A stretch of 64,000 nucleotides of DNA from CAVXFL01 sp963761015 (GTDB taxonomy: Bacteria > Pseudomonadota > Alphaproteobacteria > Acetobacterales > Acetobacteraceae): contig CAVXFL010000011.1 of assembly GCA_963761015.1 (NCBI GenBank), forward strand, positions 180,399-244,398, read 5' to 3'. Under the pieces are notes generated by a model. It did no database searches. It was given only the letters and a program-made list of their open reading frames with translations, and was not told the DNA's origin. Of the stretch, positions 55,942 to 64,000 are shown one piece after another. Position 1 is the stretch's first letter, and every line of letters begins with the position of its first letter. The translations under genes were made by a program, and so were the position numbers.

Positions 55942-57292
55942 ATGAAAATCAGCAGCGAAACAATCCGGATCACGCGGGCAACGGTTGAAACGGCGTGGCG
56001 GCGCCGCACGCCGGGGCTCCGCCTGATCGTTCGCGATAGCGGCTGCCGCGGGCTGGCGCTGATCGTGAACCCGACCGCGATGCGCTGGGAATTCGCTTAC
56101 CGGCCGCGAGGGACCAACCCGCGCACCTGCCGGCGCTGGCCAAATCGCACCGTCAGCATCGGCAATCCGGCAACGCATTCGCCCGAGGATGCCCGCGCCG
56201 AGGCCAACCGGATTAAGGGGCGGGCCGCGACCGGGGCAGACCCAGCGGCAGACAAAAAAGTGCAGGCGGCGGCCGGCCAGCGCAAACGTGCGACGACCCT
56301 GGGCGGCCTGCCGCGAATATGCGCCTGCCCTACCGCGCCGCCCGAAGCTGCGCGGCGCGGGCGCACTATCGAAGGCATACGTGGCCGAGGAACTAACGCA
56401 GGTGCGGCTTGCGCTCGACGCCATGCAGGCGTTGGACATGCCAGTGAGCGACCTCGGCGCGGCAAACATTCGCGCATGGCTGAGCACCGCCGGGGCGAAT
56501 GGCATGATCGCTCGGAAACGCTTCGGCGCTCTCTCGCGGTTCCTGGATTGGTGCCAGGATATGGGCCACATCGAAACCAATCCATGCACGCAAATCACGC
56601 GCGCGCGCCGCCCGAAGGCGCTGCCGGCACGCGAGCACTATCTCACGCCGGAGGAGCTGGCTCGCCTCTGGCGCGCCGCAGAGAGCTTGCGCGAGCCGGT
56701 TTGGCGCGACCTCGCCCGGTTCCTGATAGCGGTGCCGTGCCGGCGTGGCGAGGCGGCGCGGATGGAATGGTCGCATCTTGACCTCGCCGCGGCCGAGTGG
56801 CGCCAGGCCGGACGGGTGACCAAGAACGGGTTCCCGCATCGGCTGCATCTGCATCCACTGGCGCTGAACATCTTGCGGGTACGGCACGACGCTGCCGGAG
56901 ATCCGGCCGGTGGACTTGTGTTCCCAGCGCCCGAGTCCGGCAGGCCGCTTAACACGTTCAGCAACCTGAAAGAGATGCTGGCCGAAGCTGTCGGACTGAA
57001 CGGCTGGACTTGGCACGACTTTCGCCGCTCGTTCGCAACCGCGTTGGGCGAAGCTCGGCTTTCCGAAACGGTCGCCGATGCGGTGCTGAACCATCGGCAA
57101 TCCGCAAGTCGCGGCGGTGTGCTTGGCACATACCAGCGCGCTTCACGCTGGCCGGAGCAGGTGGAGGCGTTGCAGCTATGGGGCCGTCTGCTCACCAACT
57201 CCATCGAAGGGCTGGCTTCCGGCGCCGAGGTGATCCCGGCTAGCAAGGCTGGCGGCCCAGCGCGGCAATTCCCGCCGCCGCGCTCGGCATGA
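55942..57292 (+). CDS. Tyrosine-recombinase integrase of island 2, frameshifted near 56302
   Basis: N-terminus MKISSETIRITRATVETAW and RDSGCRGLALIVNPTAMRWE is DUF4102-like. At 56300-56304 (CTGGGCGGCC) the frame steps +1; removing a G gives TTLAACREYAPALPRR, and the second frame carries the core domain (AANIRAWLSTAGANGMIARK) and catalytic residues Arg (CRRGEAARMEW), WHDFRRSFATAL (HxxR) and AVLNHRQSASRGGVLGTYQR (His, Tyr). Function in the actual cell depends on whether the extra base is real. Confidence 0.85.
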
Positions 57293-57315
57293 CCCCGAGC
57301 ATGTGAGGACGGCAC

Positions 57316-58236
57316 ATGGAGGTTAAATTCGAGCCTACGCCATACCCGACATGGCTGCCAACCGAACCCGATCTCGATGGGACAACTCTGCGCATCTTCT
57401 ACAACCTCACGATCAATTGGCAAAACAAATGGTACGACATCAATAATCGGCTAAACCGCGAATGGCGGGATCGGATGCGGATGCGGCGCTGCCGCTGGCG
57501 AAACCGCTTCCTGGCCGAACCAAGCGTCTCGGGCACCTGGATCGCGGTTGCCGACGTGGCCGAGGCGATGGCGACACACACGCGCCTGCCCATAGAGGAT
57601 GCGCCACGCGCGCAAACGCGCATTTGGGACGAACTAATCGATGCCCTGTGCTCCGGCGTCGGCGAGGAGCCGGATCGTTACGTGCGCGGCAGCCGCGGCG
57701 GGGTGCTGCTGCTCAATCCTAGCGCGGGGTTCCGCACGATGACTGCCCATAGATTCTACGTATTGCTGCGCACCGGCCATCTAACGAGCGTCCTGGATGG
57801 GTCGCGGCTGCATCTCTACGCGCACACGGATCTGCTGCTGGCCTGGCATCGCTCGGGCTATATTCGGTTCACTACGGCGATGTTGCCGGAGCGAGGTAAC
57901 GGGTCACTTGAGATTAGGCCGGCTCACGGGCGGGGAGCTTCGAGCGAAACTGGCCGGATCGAGCGAGTTTCAGCGGGAGCGCCAGATGCCGCTCCCGAAC
58001 CCAGGGGGAACCCAAACAAGCGAGGACCGCAGGGTGTCAAGCGCTCCGCGGCCGCCGCGGCTATGATCGAAGCCGTCCGGTCAGGCGAAATTAAATTCAC
58101 TGAGTTGCTACGCATGAAGCAAGAGGCGCTTAGTCGGTTCTATCCCGCCAAGCGGACGACTTTGGTTGCGGCTCGAACGATTGCGCTTGAGTCGTTGCGT
58201 AACAGTTACAACAAAACTCCGGCAAAAGACAAATAG
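57316..58236 (+). CDS. Island protein of unknown function
   Basis: A 306-residue hydrophilic protein, MEVKFEPTPYPTWLPTEPDL, with a Trp/Tyr/Arg-rich N-terminal part and an Ala/Lys-rich C-terminus (AAAAAMIEAVRSGEIKFTEL, LRMKQEALSRFYPAKRTTLV) resembling a helix-turn-helix tail of island-encoded proteins. No catalytic motif found. It lies 23 bases after the integrase. Confidence 0.5.
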   Translation: MEVKFEPTPYPTWLPTEPDLDGTTLRIFYNLTINWQNKWYDINNRLNREWRDRMRMRRCRWRNRFLAEPSVSGTWIAVADVAEAMATHTRLPIEDAPRAQTRIWDELIDALCSGVGEEPDRYVRGSRGGVLLLNPSAGFRTMTAHRFYVLLRTGHLTSVLDGSRLHLYAHTDLLLAWHRSGYIRFTTAMLPERGNGSLEIRPAHGRGASSETGRIERVSAGAPDAAPEPRGNPNKRGPQGVKRSAAAAAMIEAVRSGEIKFTELLRMKQEALSRFYPAKRTTLVAARTIALESLRNSYNKTPAKDK

Positions 58237-58258
58237 CGGCAATGCTCGATTTTGCGGT

Positions 58259-58510
58259 ATGGCAAAGCCCAATCACGCAGAGGCTCGCATGATCCGCCAT
58301 GGTCCCGATCGCACGCTGCCGCCGGAATTGGCCGCCCTCGCGGCAACGTTGCCGCGCCGCGTCACGCGGCGGCAGGGGGGCGACATCATCTCGCGCACCC
58401 TGTTCCCGGTATCACCGCGCTCCCTCGAACGTTGGCCGTTGGCGACCCGCGTCGTGAACGGCAAAGCGACGTTCGACACGCGTGAGCTGCTCGGCGAGGC
58501 GCTCCGGTAA
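58259..58510 (+). CDS. Small HTH-like (AlpA/excisionase-type) protein
   Basis: An 83-residue basic protein. The core RRQGGDIISRTLFPVSPRSL, ERWPLATRVVNGKATFDTRE, LLGEA follows the pattern of MerR-superfamily AlpA/Xis-like proteins (HTH, recognition at the FPVSPRSLERWP turn). Position between integrase and primase suits an excisionase or regulator. ATG 58259 used. Confidence 0.55.
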   Translation: MAKPNHAEARMIRHGPDRTLPPELAALAATLPRRVTRRQGGDIISRTLFPVSPRSLERWPLATRVVNGKATFDTRELLGEALR

Positions 58511-58964
58511 ATCCACGCCGCGCCAGAGATCCGAGGCGGGAACAGACAAGTGTCTCGCAGCGCTGTTGCACAATAGGCCCCTTCAGCGGCACCATCGCTT
58601 GGTGCACGCCTGGCCGCGATGTTTTCGTTTCGTAGTGGTTCAGGACAGCGCCCGGCTGATTTCCGACAAACGCCAAGGCGAACGGTTCGGGCCACGACCT
58701 ATCGGCAATAGATAAATTTTACCGATCGACGGAACTTGGTTTTATCGAGGTGGAAACTCGGGCGCCGATGTGGTGCTACGAGGGTCAGCCCAACCACAGG
58801 AGGGAGGCACAGCCGGAACCCGCCACCATCAGATAGCAGGCCCGGGACGCCGCTCTAGCCGCAAGATTTCCGGTCCAGACACCTTGGAAATCTCACAGTT
58901 GCGGCGCGCGGTCAACTCCGAAGGCTCGCTTTTGGATGCGGGAGCCGGCGGCGTGCGCCGCCAG
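58511..58964. other. Gap before the primase gene
   Basis: No gene is supported. A purine-rich AGGAGGGAGG at 58798 resembles a ribosome site with no good start after it, so an upstream primase start in this region remains possible. Confidence 0.35.
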
Positions 58965-59222
58965 ATGCACAATCAATCGTCAACATCAAACATCTCCGCC
59001 ATATTGGCCGAGCGCATCGAGGCGCTGGCAGTCGAGCTGGTCGGCAGTCCGCCGACCTATCGCGGCCGGCGCGAGTGGCGGTTCTATCCGCACGGCGGGC
59101 TCGTCATCGCGGTCGCCGGGCCGAAACGCGGTCTCTGGTGCCACCACGGGGACGGCGGCGTCGGGGGCGATGCGCTCGACCTGGTGCGGCATCTCCTCCG
59201 ATGCAACATGCGCGAGGCGCTA

Positions 59223-60145
59223 GGGCCTGTCGTCAATTGGCGATTCGTGGTTTGTTCCGCGTCTCGCGAGTCCAGATTGCCACATTCGGAAGGCAATCGG
59301 CCAAAAGCGCCAAATAGCCGATTCCGGCGCGGCTGATTATTCGATTTGTAGGCGGTCAGCTTGTTGGAGGCTGACCGATGCGCCGCTACGGACTCCGCGA
59401 CGACCAGTGGGAGCGGATCAAGCACCTGTTGCCGGGCCAGGAAGGCTGGGTCGGCGCCAACGCCGCGGATAACCGCCTATTCGTCGAGGCGGTGTTGTAT
59501 CGCTATCGCGCGGGGATTCCCTGGCGCGATCTCCCGGAACGCTTGGGCGACTGGAAAAATGCGCATCGCCGCTTCAGCCGCTGGAGCAAATCCGGCGTTT
59601 GGGAGCGCATGTTTCAGCATCTCGCGGCCGATGCCGATAATGAATATGCGATGCTCGACAGCACCGTCGTGCGCGCGCATCAGCACAGTGCGGGCGCTCA
59701 AAAAAAGCTGGCGAGGATCAGGCGATCGGACGCTCCCGCGGCGGACTGAGCACCAAGATCCACGCGCTCGTCGACGCACTTGGTAATCCCGTTGGCTTGC
59801 ACCTGAGCGGCGGCGAGGCGCACGATCTGGTCGGCGCCGATCACCTCCTGCCGGACATGCAGGCAGGGACGTTGATCGCCGACAAGGCGTTTGATGCCGA
59901 CGAACGGGTCCTCGGGGTGTTGGCGGCCTCGGGCAAAACCGCTGTGATCCCGCCAAAGGCCAACCGCGTCTCGCCCCGCGAGTACGACCGCGATCTCTAC
60001 AGGGCGCGCCACCTCGTCGAGAACTTCTTCGCCAAACTCAAGCAGTTTCGGGCGATCGCCACGCGCTACGACAAAACCGCCTGCAACTTCCTTGCCGGCG
60101 TGTATCTCGCCGCGAGCGCCATCTGGCTCAATTGACGACACGCCC
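59223..60145 (+). mobile_element. IS5-family (IS427-like) insertion sequence
   Basis: 923 bases bounded by inverted repeats GGGCCTGTCGTCAATTGG and the complement of GGGCGTGTCGTCAATTGA, flanked by TA on both sides. The second copy of its left part starts at 63643. Interrupts the primase gene. Confidence 0.85.
59378..60135 (+). CDS. IS427-like transposase, two frames joined by a programmed -1 frameshift
   Basis: orfA (MRRYGLRDDQWERIKHLLPG to HQHSAGAQKKLARIRRSD) ends at 59749; orfB, one frame back, continues AGEDQAIGRSRGGLSTKIHA, LIADKAFDADERVL, NFFAKLKQFRAIATRYDKTA to 60135. They overlap at a run of seven A (59700-59706, in GCTCAAAAAAAGCTG), a classic slippery site. DDE residues: D in AMLDSTVVRAH, D in LIADKAFDAD, E in LVENFFAKLKQ. 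Confidence 0.88.
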
Positions 60146-60147
60146 TA

Positions 60148-61322
60148 GTCTCCTGATTCGCAAATGCCATCCAAAAAAATCATGCCGCCTGCATCTGCGC
60201 GAGGGCGGTGCGGGCGCGCTTGATCTTGGCCAGGATGTCGGCCCCCTTGGCCCGCCAGACATAGCGCCTAGGCTCGGCATTACGAGCCGCGAGATAGGCT
60301 TTGATGTCGCGCACTAACTCGTTCACCGAACCGAAGCTGCCGGCGCGGATCACGTCGCCGGTCAGGTCGGCAAAGAAGCGCTCCACCAGATTGAGCCACG
60401 ACGACGAGGTCGGCGTGAAGTGCATGTGAAAGCGCGGGTGCCGCTCCAGCCAGGCGCGCACCTTCGGATGCTTGTGCGTGGCATAGTTGTCGGCGATCAG
60501 ATGCAGGTCGAGCCCGCGCGGCGTCTCGCGCTCGATCTGCTTCAGGAACCGCAGCCATTCGACATGCGTGTGGCGCGCCTCGGTGCGCGCGATCAGCTTG
60601 CCGGTCAGCTGGTTGAGCGCGGCAAATAACGTGATGGTGCCGTGCCGAACGTAGTCGTGCGTCATGGTCCGCGGCCGCTTCGGCGCGAGCGGCAGCCCGA
60701 GTTGCGTGCGTTCGAGCGCCTGACACTGGCTCTTCTCGTCGCAGCACAGCACCAGCGCCTTGGCCGGCGGGTCCAGATACAGCCCGATCACATCCCAGAA
60801 CTTGTCCTCGAACTTCGCATCGTTGGACAGCTTGAACGTCCTAACGCGGTGCGGCTTCAGCTCGTTGCGCGACCAGATGCGCTGCACCGAACTGGCGGAG
60901 ATGCCGGCGTGACGGCCCATCGCGCGGATGCTCCAGCGGGCTCGGCCCGGCGGCGGCCGGGTCACCTCGGTGACCACCCGCGCCACCGTGGCCGGCGGGA
61001 TGGATGGTTTGCGGCCACGCCCGGGACGATCGTTCAGCCCGGCCAGACCCGCCGCCGCGAAGCGCCGCGACCACAGCGAAACCCGCTTCGGCGTGGTGTT
61101 CAGCCGTGCCGCGACGGCGTCCACGCCGAGCCCCTCCAGCCGCAGCAGGATGATCGCGGCGCGCTCGCGATCACGCATGCTGATGGCGCTGGCGCGGGAC
61201 CGCCGACGCAACTCCGCCACCACATCGGGCTCCGCCGTCACGCGTCTGATCTGCTGTGCCATGCGCCCTCCTGGCGAATCGCTCCGCCGGGGATTCTAGT
61301 CGGCATTAGCGAGGCAGGACAC
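60148..61322 (-). mobile_element. IS630-family insertion sequence
   Basis: 1175 bases bounded by imperfect inverted repeats GTCTCCTGATTCGCAAATGC (left) and the complement of GTGTCCTGCCTCGCTAATGC (right), flanked by TA on both sides (60146-60147, 61323-61324). TA duplication is typical for IS630/Tc1-mariner. Confidence 0.85.
60180..61262 (-). CDS. IS630-family transposase (intact)
   Basis: A 360-residue protein with an N-terminal HTH region (MRDRERAAIILLRLEGLGVD, GLAGLNDRPGRGRKPS) and DDE motifs: VLCCDEKSQCQALERTQLGL, LHLIADNYATHKHPKVRAWL and SSSWLNLVERFFADLTGDVI. Apparently complete and possibly active. Confidence 0.92.
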   Translation of the reverse strand: MAQQIRRVTAEPDVVAELRRRSRASAISMRDRERAAIILLRLEGLGVDAVAARLNTTPKRVSLWSRRFAAAGLAGLNDRPGRGRKPSIPPATVARVVTEVTRPPPGRARWSIRAMGRHAGISASSVQRIWSRNELKPHRVRTFKLSNDAKFEDKFWDVIGLYLDPPAKALVLCCDEKSQCQALERTQLGLPLAPKRPRTMTHDYVRHGTITLFAALNQLTGKLIARTEARHTHVEWLRFLKQIERETPRGLDLHLIADNYATHKHPKVRAWLERHPRFHMHFTPTSSSWLNLVERFFADLTGDVIRAGSFGSVNELVRDIKAYLAARNAEPRRYVWRAKGADILAKIKRARTALAQMQAA

Positions 61323-62013
61323 TAGCGTGGGCGCGCCGCTGGCTCGGCATCGCCGACGGTGGTGAACCACGGCCGGTACGGAAACCTGCTGAAGCCGCGC
61401 CACCGCCGGCGCCGTCCACACTACTGCTGGCGCGGCGGATCTGGGCCGAGTTCGATTCCGGCGGATGGCACCCTGGTGGCGCGGTACTTGCCAGACGGCG
61501 CGGACTGATCGTGCCGGCCAGCGGTGTGCTCCGATTCCATCCGGCGTGTCCGCGCGAAGCCGAGAGGCTGCCGGCCATGGTGGCGCTAATGACTGACCCG
61601 CTCACCAACGAGCCGGTCGGTATCCACCGGACGTTCCTGGCGGCGGACGGTTCGGGCAAGGCGACCGGCACAGTGAAACAGATGCTCGGCCGTGCTGGTA
61701 TAATCCGGCTGGTGCGCGACGAGGCCGTGACCGTCGGACTCGGCATCGCCGAGGGCATCGAGAACGCGCTGTGTGTCATGCAGCGAGACTACTGGTCGCC
61801 CGTATGGGCATGCGGTAGCGCCGGCGCGGTCGCCAAATTTCCGTTACTCGCTGGCATTGAAACACTGACTGTGTTCCCGGACCTGGACGATGCCGGCGCT
61901 GGCATTGGCGCTGCGCGCACGTGCATGACGCGCTGGATCGATGCCGACCGGCAAGCCCAGAGCATCAGGCCGCCGAATGGCCGCGACTGGTGCGATGTCG
62001 CCGGGAGTGCGGG

Positions 62014-63127
62014 ATGACCTGGGACGATATCTCTCCGGAGGAGCGGTTGCGCGCCGATGGTGCGACGTGGGAGCGCGGCATGCCGTCCAATGGACAAGAC
62101 AGCTTGCCAGTCCGCCGCATACTGTCGGGGGCCGATTTTGTCGCTCGCCATGTTCCGCCAGCCTGGCTGATAGATGGGATTTTGCAACGCGGCAGGCTCT
62201 ATTCGTGTACCTCGCTAACCGGACACGGTAAGACAGCCGTCTGGTTGTTCAATGCATGCATGATCCATGCCGGCCGCATGATTGGCCAACTCGATGTGGT
62301 CCAGGGGAACTCGTTGTTACTTGGCCGGCGAAAATCCCACCGATCTTGAGGCGCGGATGATCGGAATGGCCGAAGCATACCAATTACGCCGCGACCAATT
62401 GCCGTACGTGTTACCTGGCAATTTTCCGCTCACCGAGGCCGAAGCTGAGGCGTTGAGACGCGCGATCGCCAATTCGGGCGTTCCGCTGGCGCTGATCATC
62501 GGTGACACCGCGTCGAGTTTTTTCCCCGGCGATGATGAAAACAATAATGTGCAAGCCGGACAATATGCCCGCACGCTGCGAACGTTCACAGAGTGTGACG
62601 GTGGCCCGGCCGTGGTGGTGCTCTCCCACCCGACAAAAAATGCCAGTAGCGGTAATCTAATCCCGCGCGGCGGTGGCGCGTTCCTGAACAAGGTGGATGG
62701 GAACCACACGCTATGGTCGGACAGTCCTGGCGAAGTGACGGAATTGCATTGGCAGGGAAGATTCTGCGGCCCTGACTTCTCACCCGTGGGCTATCAGCTT
62801 CGCCGTATCGCTACTGGCCTGACCGATACGCGGGATAGGCCGGAAATGACGGTCGTCGCCGAACCGATGTCGGACGAGGCGCTCGCCAATCGCGCCAAGC
62901 AGGCCCTGGCTAACCAGGACGTAGTGCTCAAAGCGCTGCGGCAGGCACCCAATCCGTCGTACGCACAGATCGCCCGCGATGCCGGGTGGATCGATCAGGA
63001 CGATCAGCCACAGAAATGGCGTGTCCAGCGGATTATCGCCGGCCTGGCCACCGCAAAGCTGATCGCGCGCGACCGCCCTGGCGGACAGTGGGGGCTGACC
63101 GAAAAAGGCGAGAATGCCATTAGATAA
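62014..63127 (+). CDS. AAA/RepA-like replicative helicase ATPase, frameshifted near 62316
   Basis: ATG overlaps the primase stop (ATGA), so the two were a coupled replication module. Walker A SCTSLTGHGKTAVWLFNA lies in the first frame. At 62313-62319 (TTGTTACTTGG) an extra T shifts the frame; corrected it reads GNSLYLAGENPTDLEARMIG. The second frame has LALIIGDTASSFFPGDDENN (Walker B region), AVVVLSHPTKNASSGNLIPR, GGGAFLNKVDGNHTLW and a winged-helix-like C-terminus. This matches RepA/DnaB-like hexameric helicases of plasmids and satellites. Confidence 0.8.
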
Positions 63128-63642
63128 ATCAACCCCTGATAATAGTTGTTCCGTAGCAGATGCGCCGTAGCATACCGAAGCAGCAACGAGCCGTACATTC
63201 CAGCTACGTAACCGTGCTACGTTCCGGCTACGAAATTCAGCTATGCTGCTGAAATCCGCCATTTTCTGCCGTAGCGGTGCCGCTACGGTGGTGGCTGTCA
63301 GCCCGACCAACCGTAGCACCCGTAGCAGTCCACTTCTAAGGGGTCCCCAACTGCTACGGCCGCACGCACGGACGGCGGACCAGCCGGACGGGCCGGCCGC
63401 ACCGCGCCCCCGCATGACGCGCTCGCCGTCGCGCGGCACAGGACTTTGAACGGGGCCAGCGGGAATGGCGACCTATGCCCGACCCGCTCACCCCACCTGA
63501 TAGGCCGCCACAGGCGCTCGCGGCGGCCTAGCCGGACGTGGTGCTTGCAAGCCTGGCGAGTTCAAGGGCGCCGGGCGCTTACCCTCGGGCTTGCCGGCGG
63601 GCCGCCATGCACCCTCCTTCGGCATCTCATTGTTTAGACCTA
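63128..63642. other. Non-coding region after the helicase gene (possible origin region)
   Basis: No gene supported. The left half carries the CGTAGC repeat cluster listed separately; the right half (63360-63640) is GC-rich and featureless until the second IS copy. Confidence 0.5.
63152..63358. repeat. Cluster of ten CGTAGC/GCTACG motifs
   Basis: CGTAGC at 63152, 63166, 63270, 63312, 63321; its complement GCTACG at 63203, 63216, 63227, 63282, 63353. Most are in the longer form CCGTAGCA/TGCTACGG. The pair at 63269-63288 forms a perfect hairpin (CCGTAGCGG/CCGCTACGG). About 0.1 copies would be expected by chance in 207 bases. Confidence 0.75.
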
Positions 63643-63993
63643 GGGCCTGTCGTCAATTGGCAATTCGTGGTTTGTTCCGCGTCTCGCGAGTCCAGATTGC
63701 CACATTCGGAAGGCAATCGGCCAAAAGCGCCAAATAGCCAATTCCGGCGCGGCTGATTATTCAATTCGTAGGCGGTCAGCTTGTTGGAGGCTGACCGATG
63801 CGCCGCTACGGACTCCGCGACGACCAGTGGGAGCGGATCAAGCACCTGTTGCCGGGCCAGGAAGGCTGGGTCGGCGCCAACGCCGCGGATAACCGCCTAT
63901 TCGTCGAGGCGGTGTTGTATCGCTATCGCGCGGGGATTCCCTGGCGCGATCTCCCGGAACGCTTGGGCGACTGGAAAAATGCGCATCGCCGCT
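63643..63993 (+). mobile_element. Truncated second copy of the IS427-like element
   Basis: Starts with the same inverted repeat (GGGCCTGTCGTCAATTGG) after TA and is nearly identical to 59223-59573, differing at a handful of bases. It diverges after GCCGCT at 63993, so the transposase stops at codon 65 (NAHRR then TAG). What follows cannot be judged from the last few bases of the window. Confidence 0.8.
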
Positions 63994-63995
63994 AG
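63798..63995 (+). pseudogene. Truncated IS427-like transposase orfA
   Basis: Same sequence as the first 63 codons of the intact copy (MRRYGLRDDQWERIKHLLPG to DWKNAHRR), then a TAG created at the break. Non-functional fragment. Confidence 0.8.
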
Positions 63996-64000
63996 CAATG

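Larger units (their letters stand above)
58965..62017 (+). pseudogene. Toprim-type primase, interrupted by two insertion sequences
   Basis: The N-terminal part (58965-59222) reads MHNQSSTSNISAILAERIEA, YRGRREWRFYPHGGLVIAVA, KRGLWCHHGDGGVGGDALDL. The gene resumes at 61325 (AWARRWLGIADGGE) and continues through EFDSGGWHPGGAV, EPVGIHRTFLAADGSGKATG and the Toprim-like VGLGIAEGIENAL and VFPDLDDAGAGIGAA to a TGA at 62015-62017. Splicing out everything between the TA at 59221-59222 and 61325 keeps the frame (EALAWARRWLG). The 317-codon product would be a plausible phage/satellite primase-helicase partner. Native start before 58965 is uncertain. Confidence 0.8.
55716..64000. mobile_element. Island 2: integrative element with primase and helicase (runs off window)
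   Basis: Starts at the tRNA-Arg remnant, then integrase, two small DNA-associated proteins, primase (disrupted), helicase-like ATPase and a repeat cluster. Content resembles replication-capable integrative elements or phage satellites rather than a conjugative island; no structural phage gene or mob gene is visible in this part. Confidence 0.7.

Noticed and set aside
63152..63358. CRISPR array
   Set aside because: Repeats are 6-8 bases, in both orientations and irregularly spaced; no cas gene is present.

Overview
The window is a GC-rich chromosomal segment of an alphaproteobacterium, plausibly Rhodospirillales or Acetobacteraceae. The order is inferred from gene content: the purB/purC/purS/purQ/purL run ending in bolA-grxD, a Mla-type lipid transporter, and NRDE/TANGO2 and AtuA-type genes. 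No rRNA or species marker is present, so the assignment is tentative. Coding density is high up to about 55 kb; from there the window is a mobile island.

Layout. 0-7.2 kb: an envelope/signalling cluster (catalytically dead caspase-like protein, heme-c HAMP sensor, Ser/Thr kinase), a ferritin-like protein, a TauE/SafE permease and two paralogous lipoproteins. 7.3-14.7 kb: purine biosynthesis (purB, purC, purS, purQ, purL) with an NRDE protein and a Rap1a-like secreted protein interleaved, then bolA and grxD. 15-20.9 kb: a tripartite RND efflux system behind a MerR-like promoter, facing rpsD. 21.7-31.4 kb: small envelope proteins, a flavin monooxygenase, Uma2, argB, an AlgH protein with an export signal and an AtuA pair. 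31.5-35.6 kb: mlaE-mlaF-mlaD behind a metallo-hydrolase. 36-45.4 kb: an NDH-2 remnant, a VOC dioxygenase, a DsbA/FrnE protein, a putative selenocysteine peroxiredoxin, SMP-30, an SDR, glmS and glmU. 45.6-48.8 kb: a 3.1-kb island in tRNA-Val, bounded by 52-bp repeats and carrying an integrase, a zinc-ribbon protein and an IS. 48.9-55.0 kb: an amidase with a five-component urea/amide-type ABC transporter. 55.7-64 kb: a second island at a tRNA-Arg(CCT) 3' remnant, with an integrase, a HTH protein, a primase split by two insertion sequences, a replicative-helicase-like ATPase, a cluster of CGTAGC repeats and a truncated IS copy. It runs off the window.

Two points affect reading of everything else. 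First, about a dozen otherwise conserved genes, including purL three times, carry a single-base frame change, nearly always equivalent to one inserted base; this looks like consensus error rather than gene decay. Second, the peroxiredoxin near 39.2 kb is different: one in-frame TGA sits exactly at the peroxidatic cysteine position with a SECIS-like hairpin directly after it, so it is best read as selenocysteine. It is the most notable single observation here.
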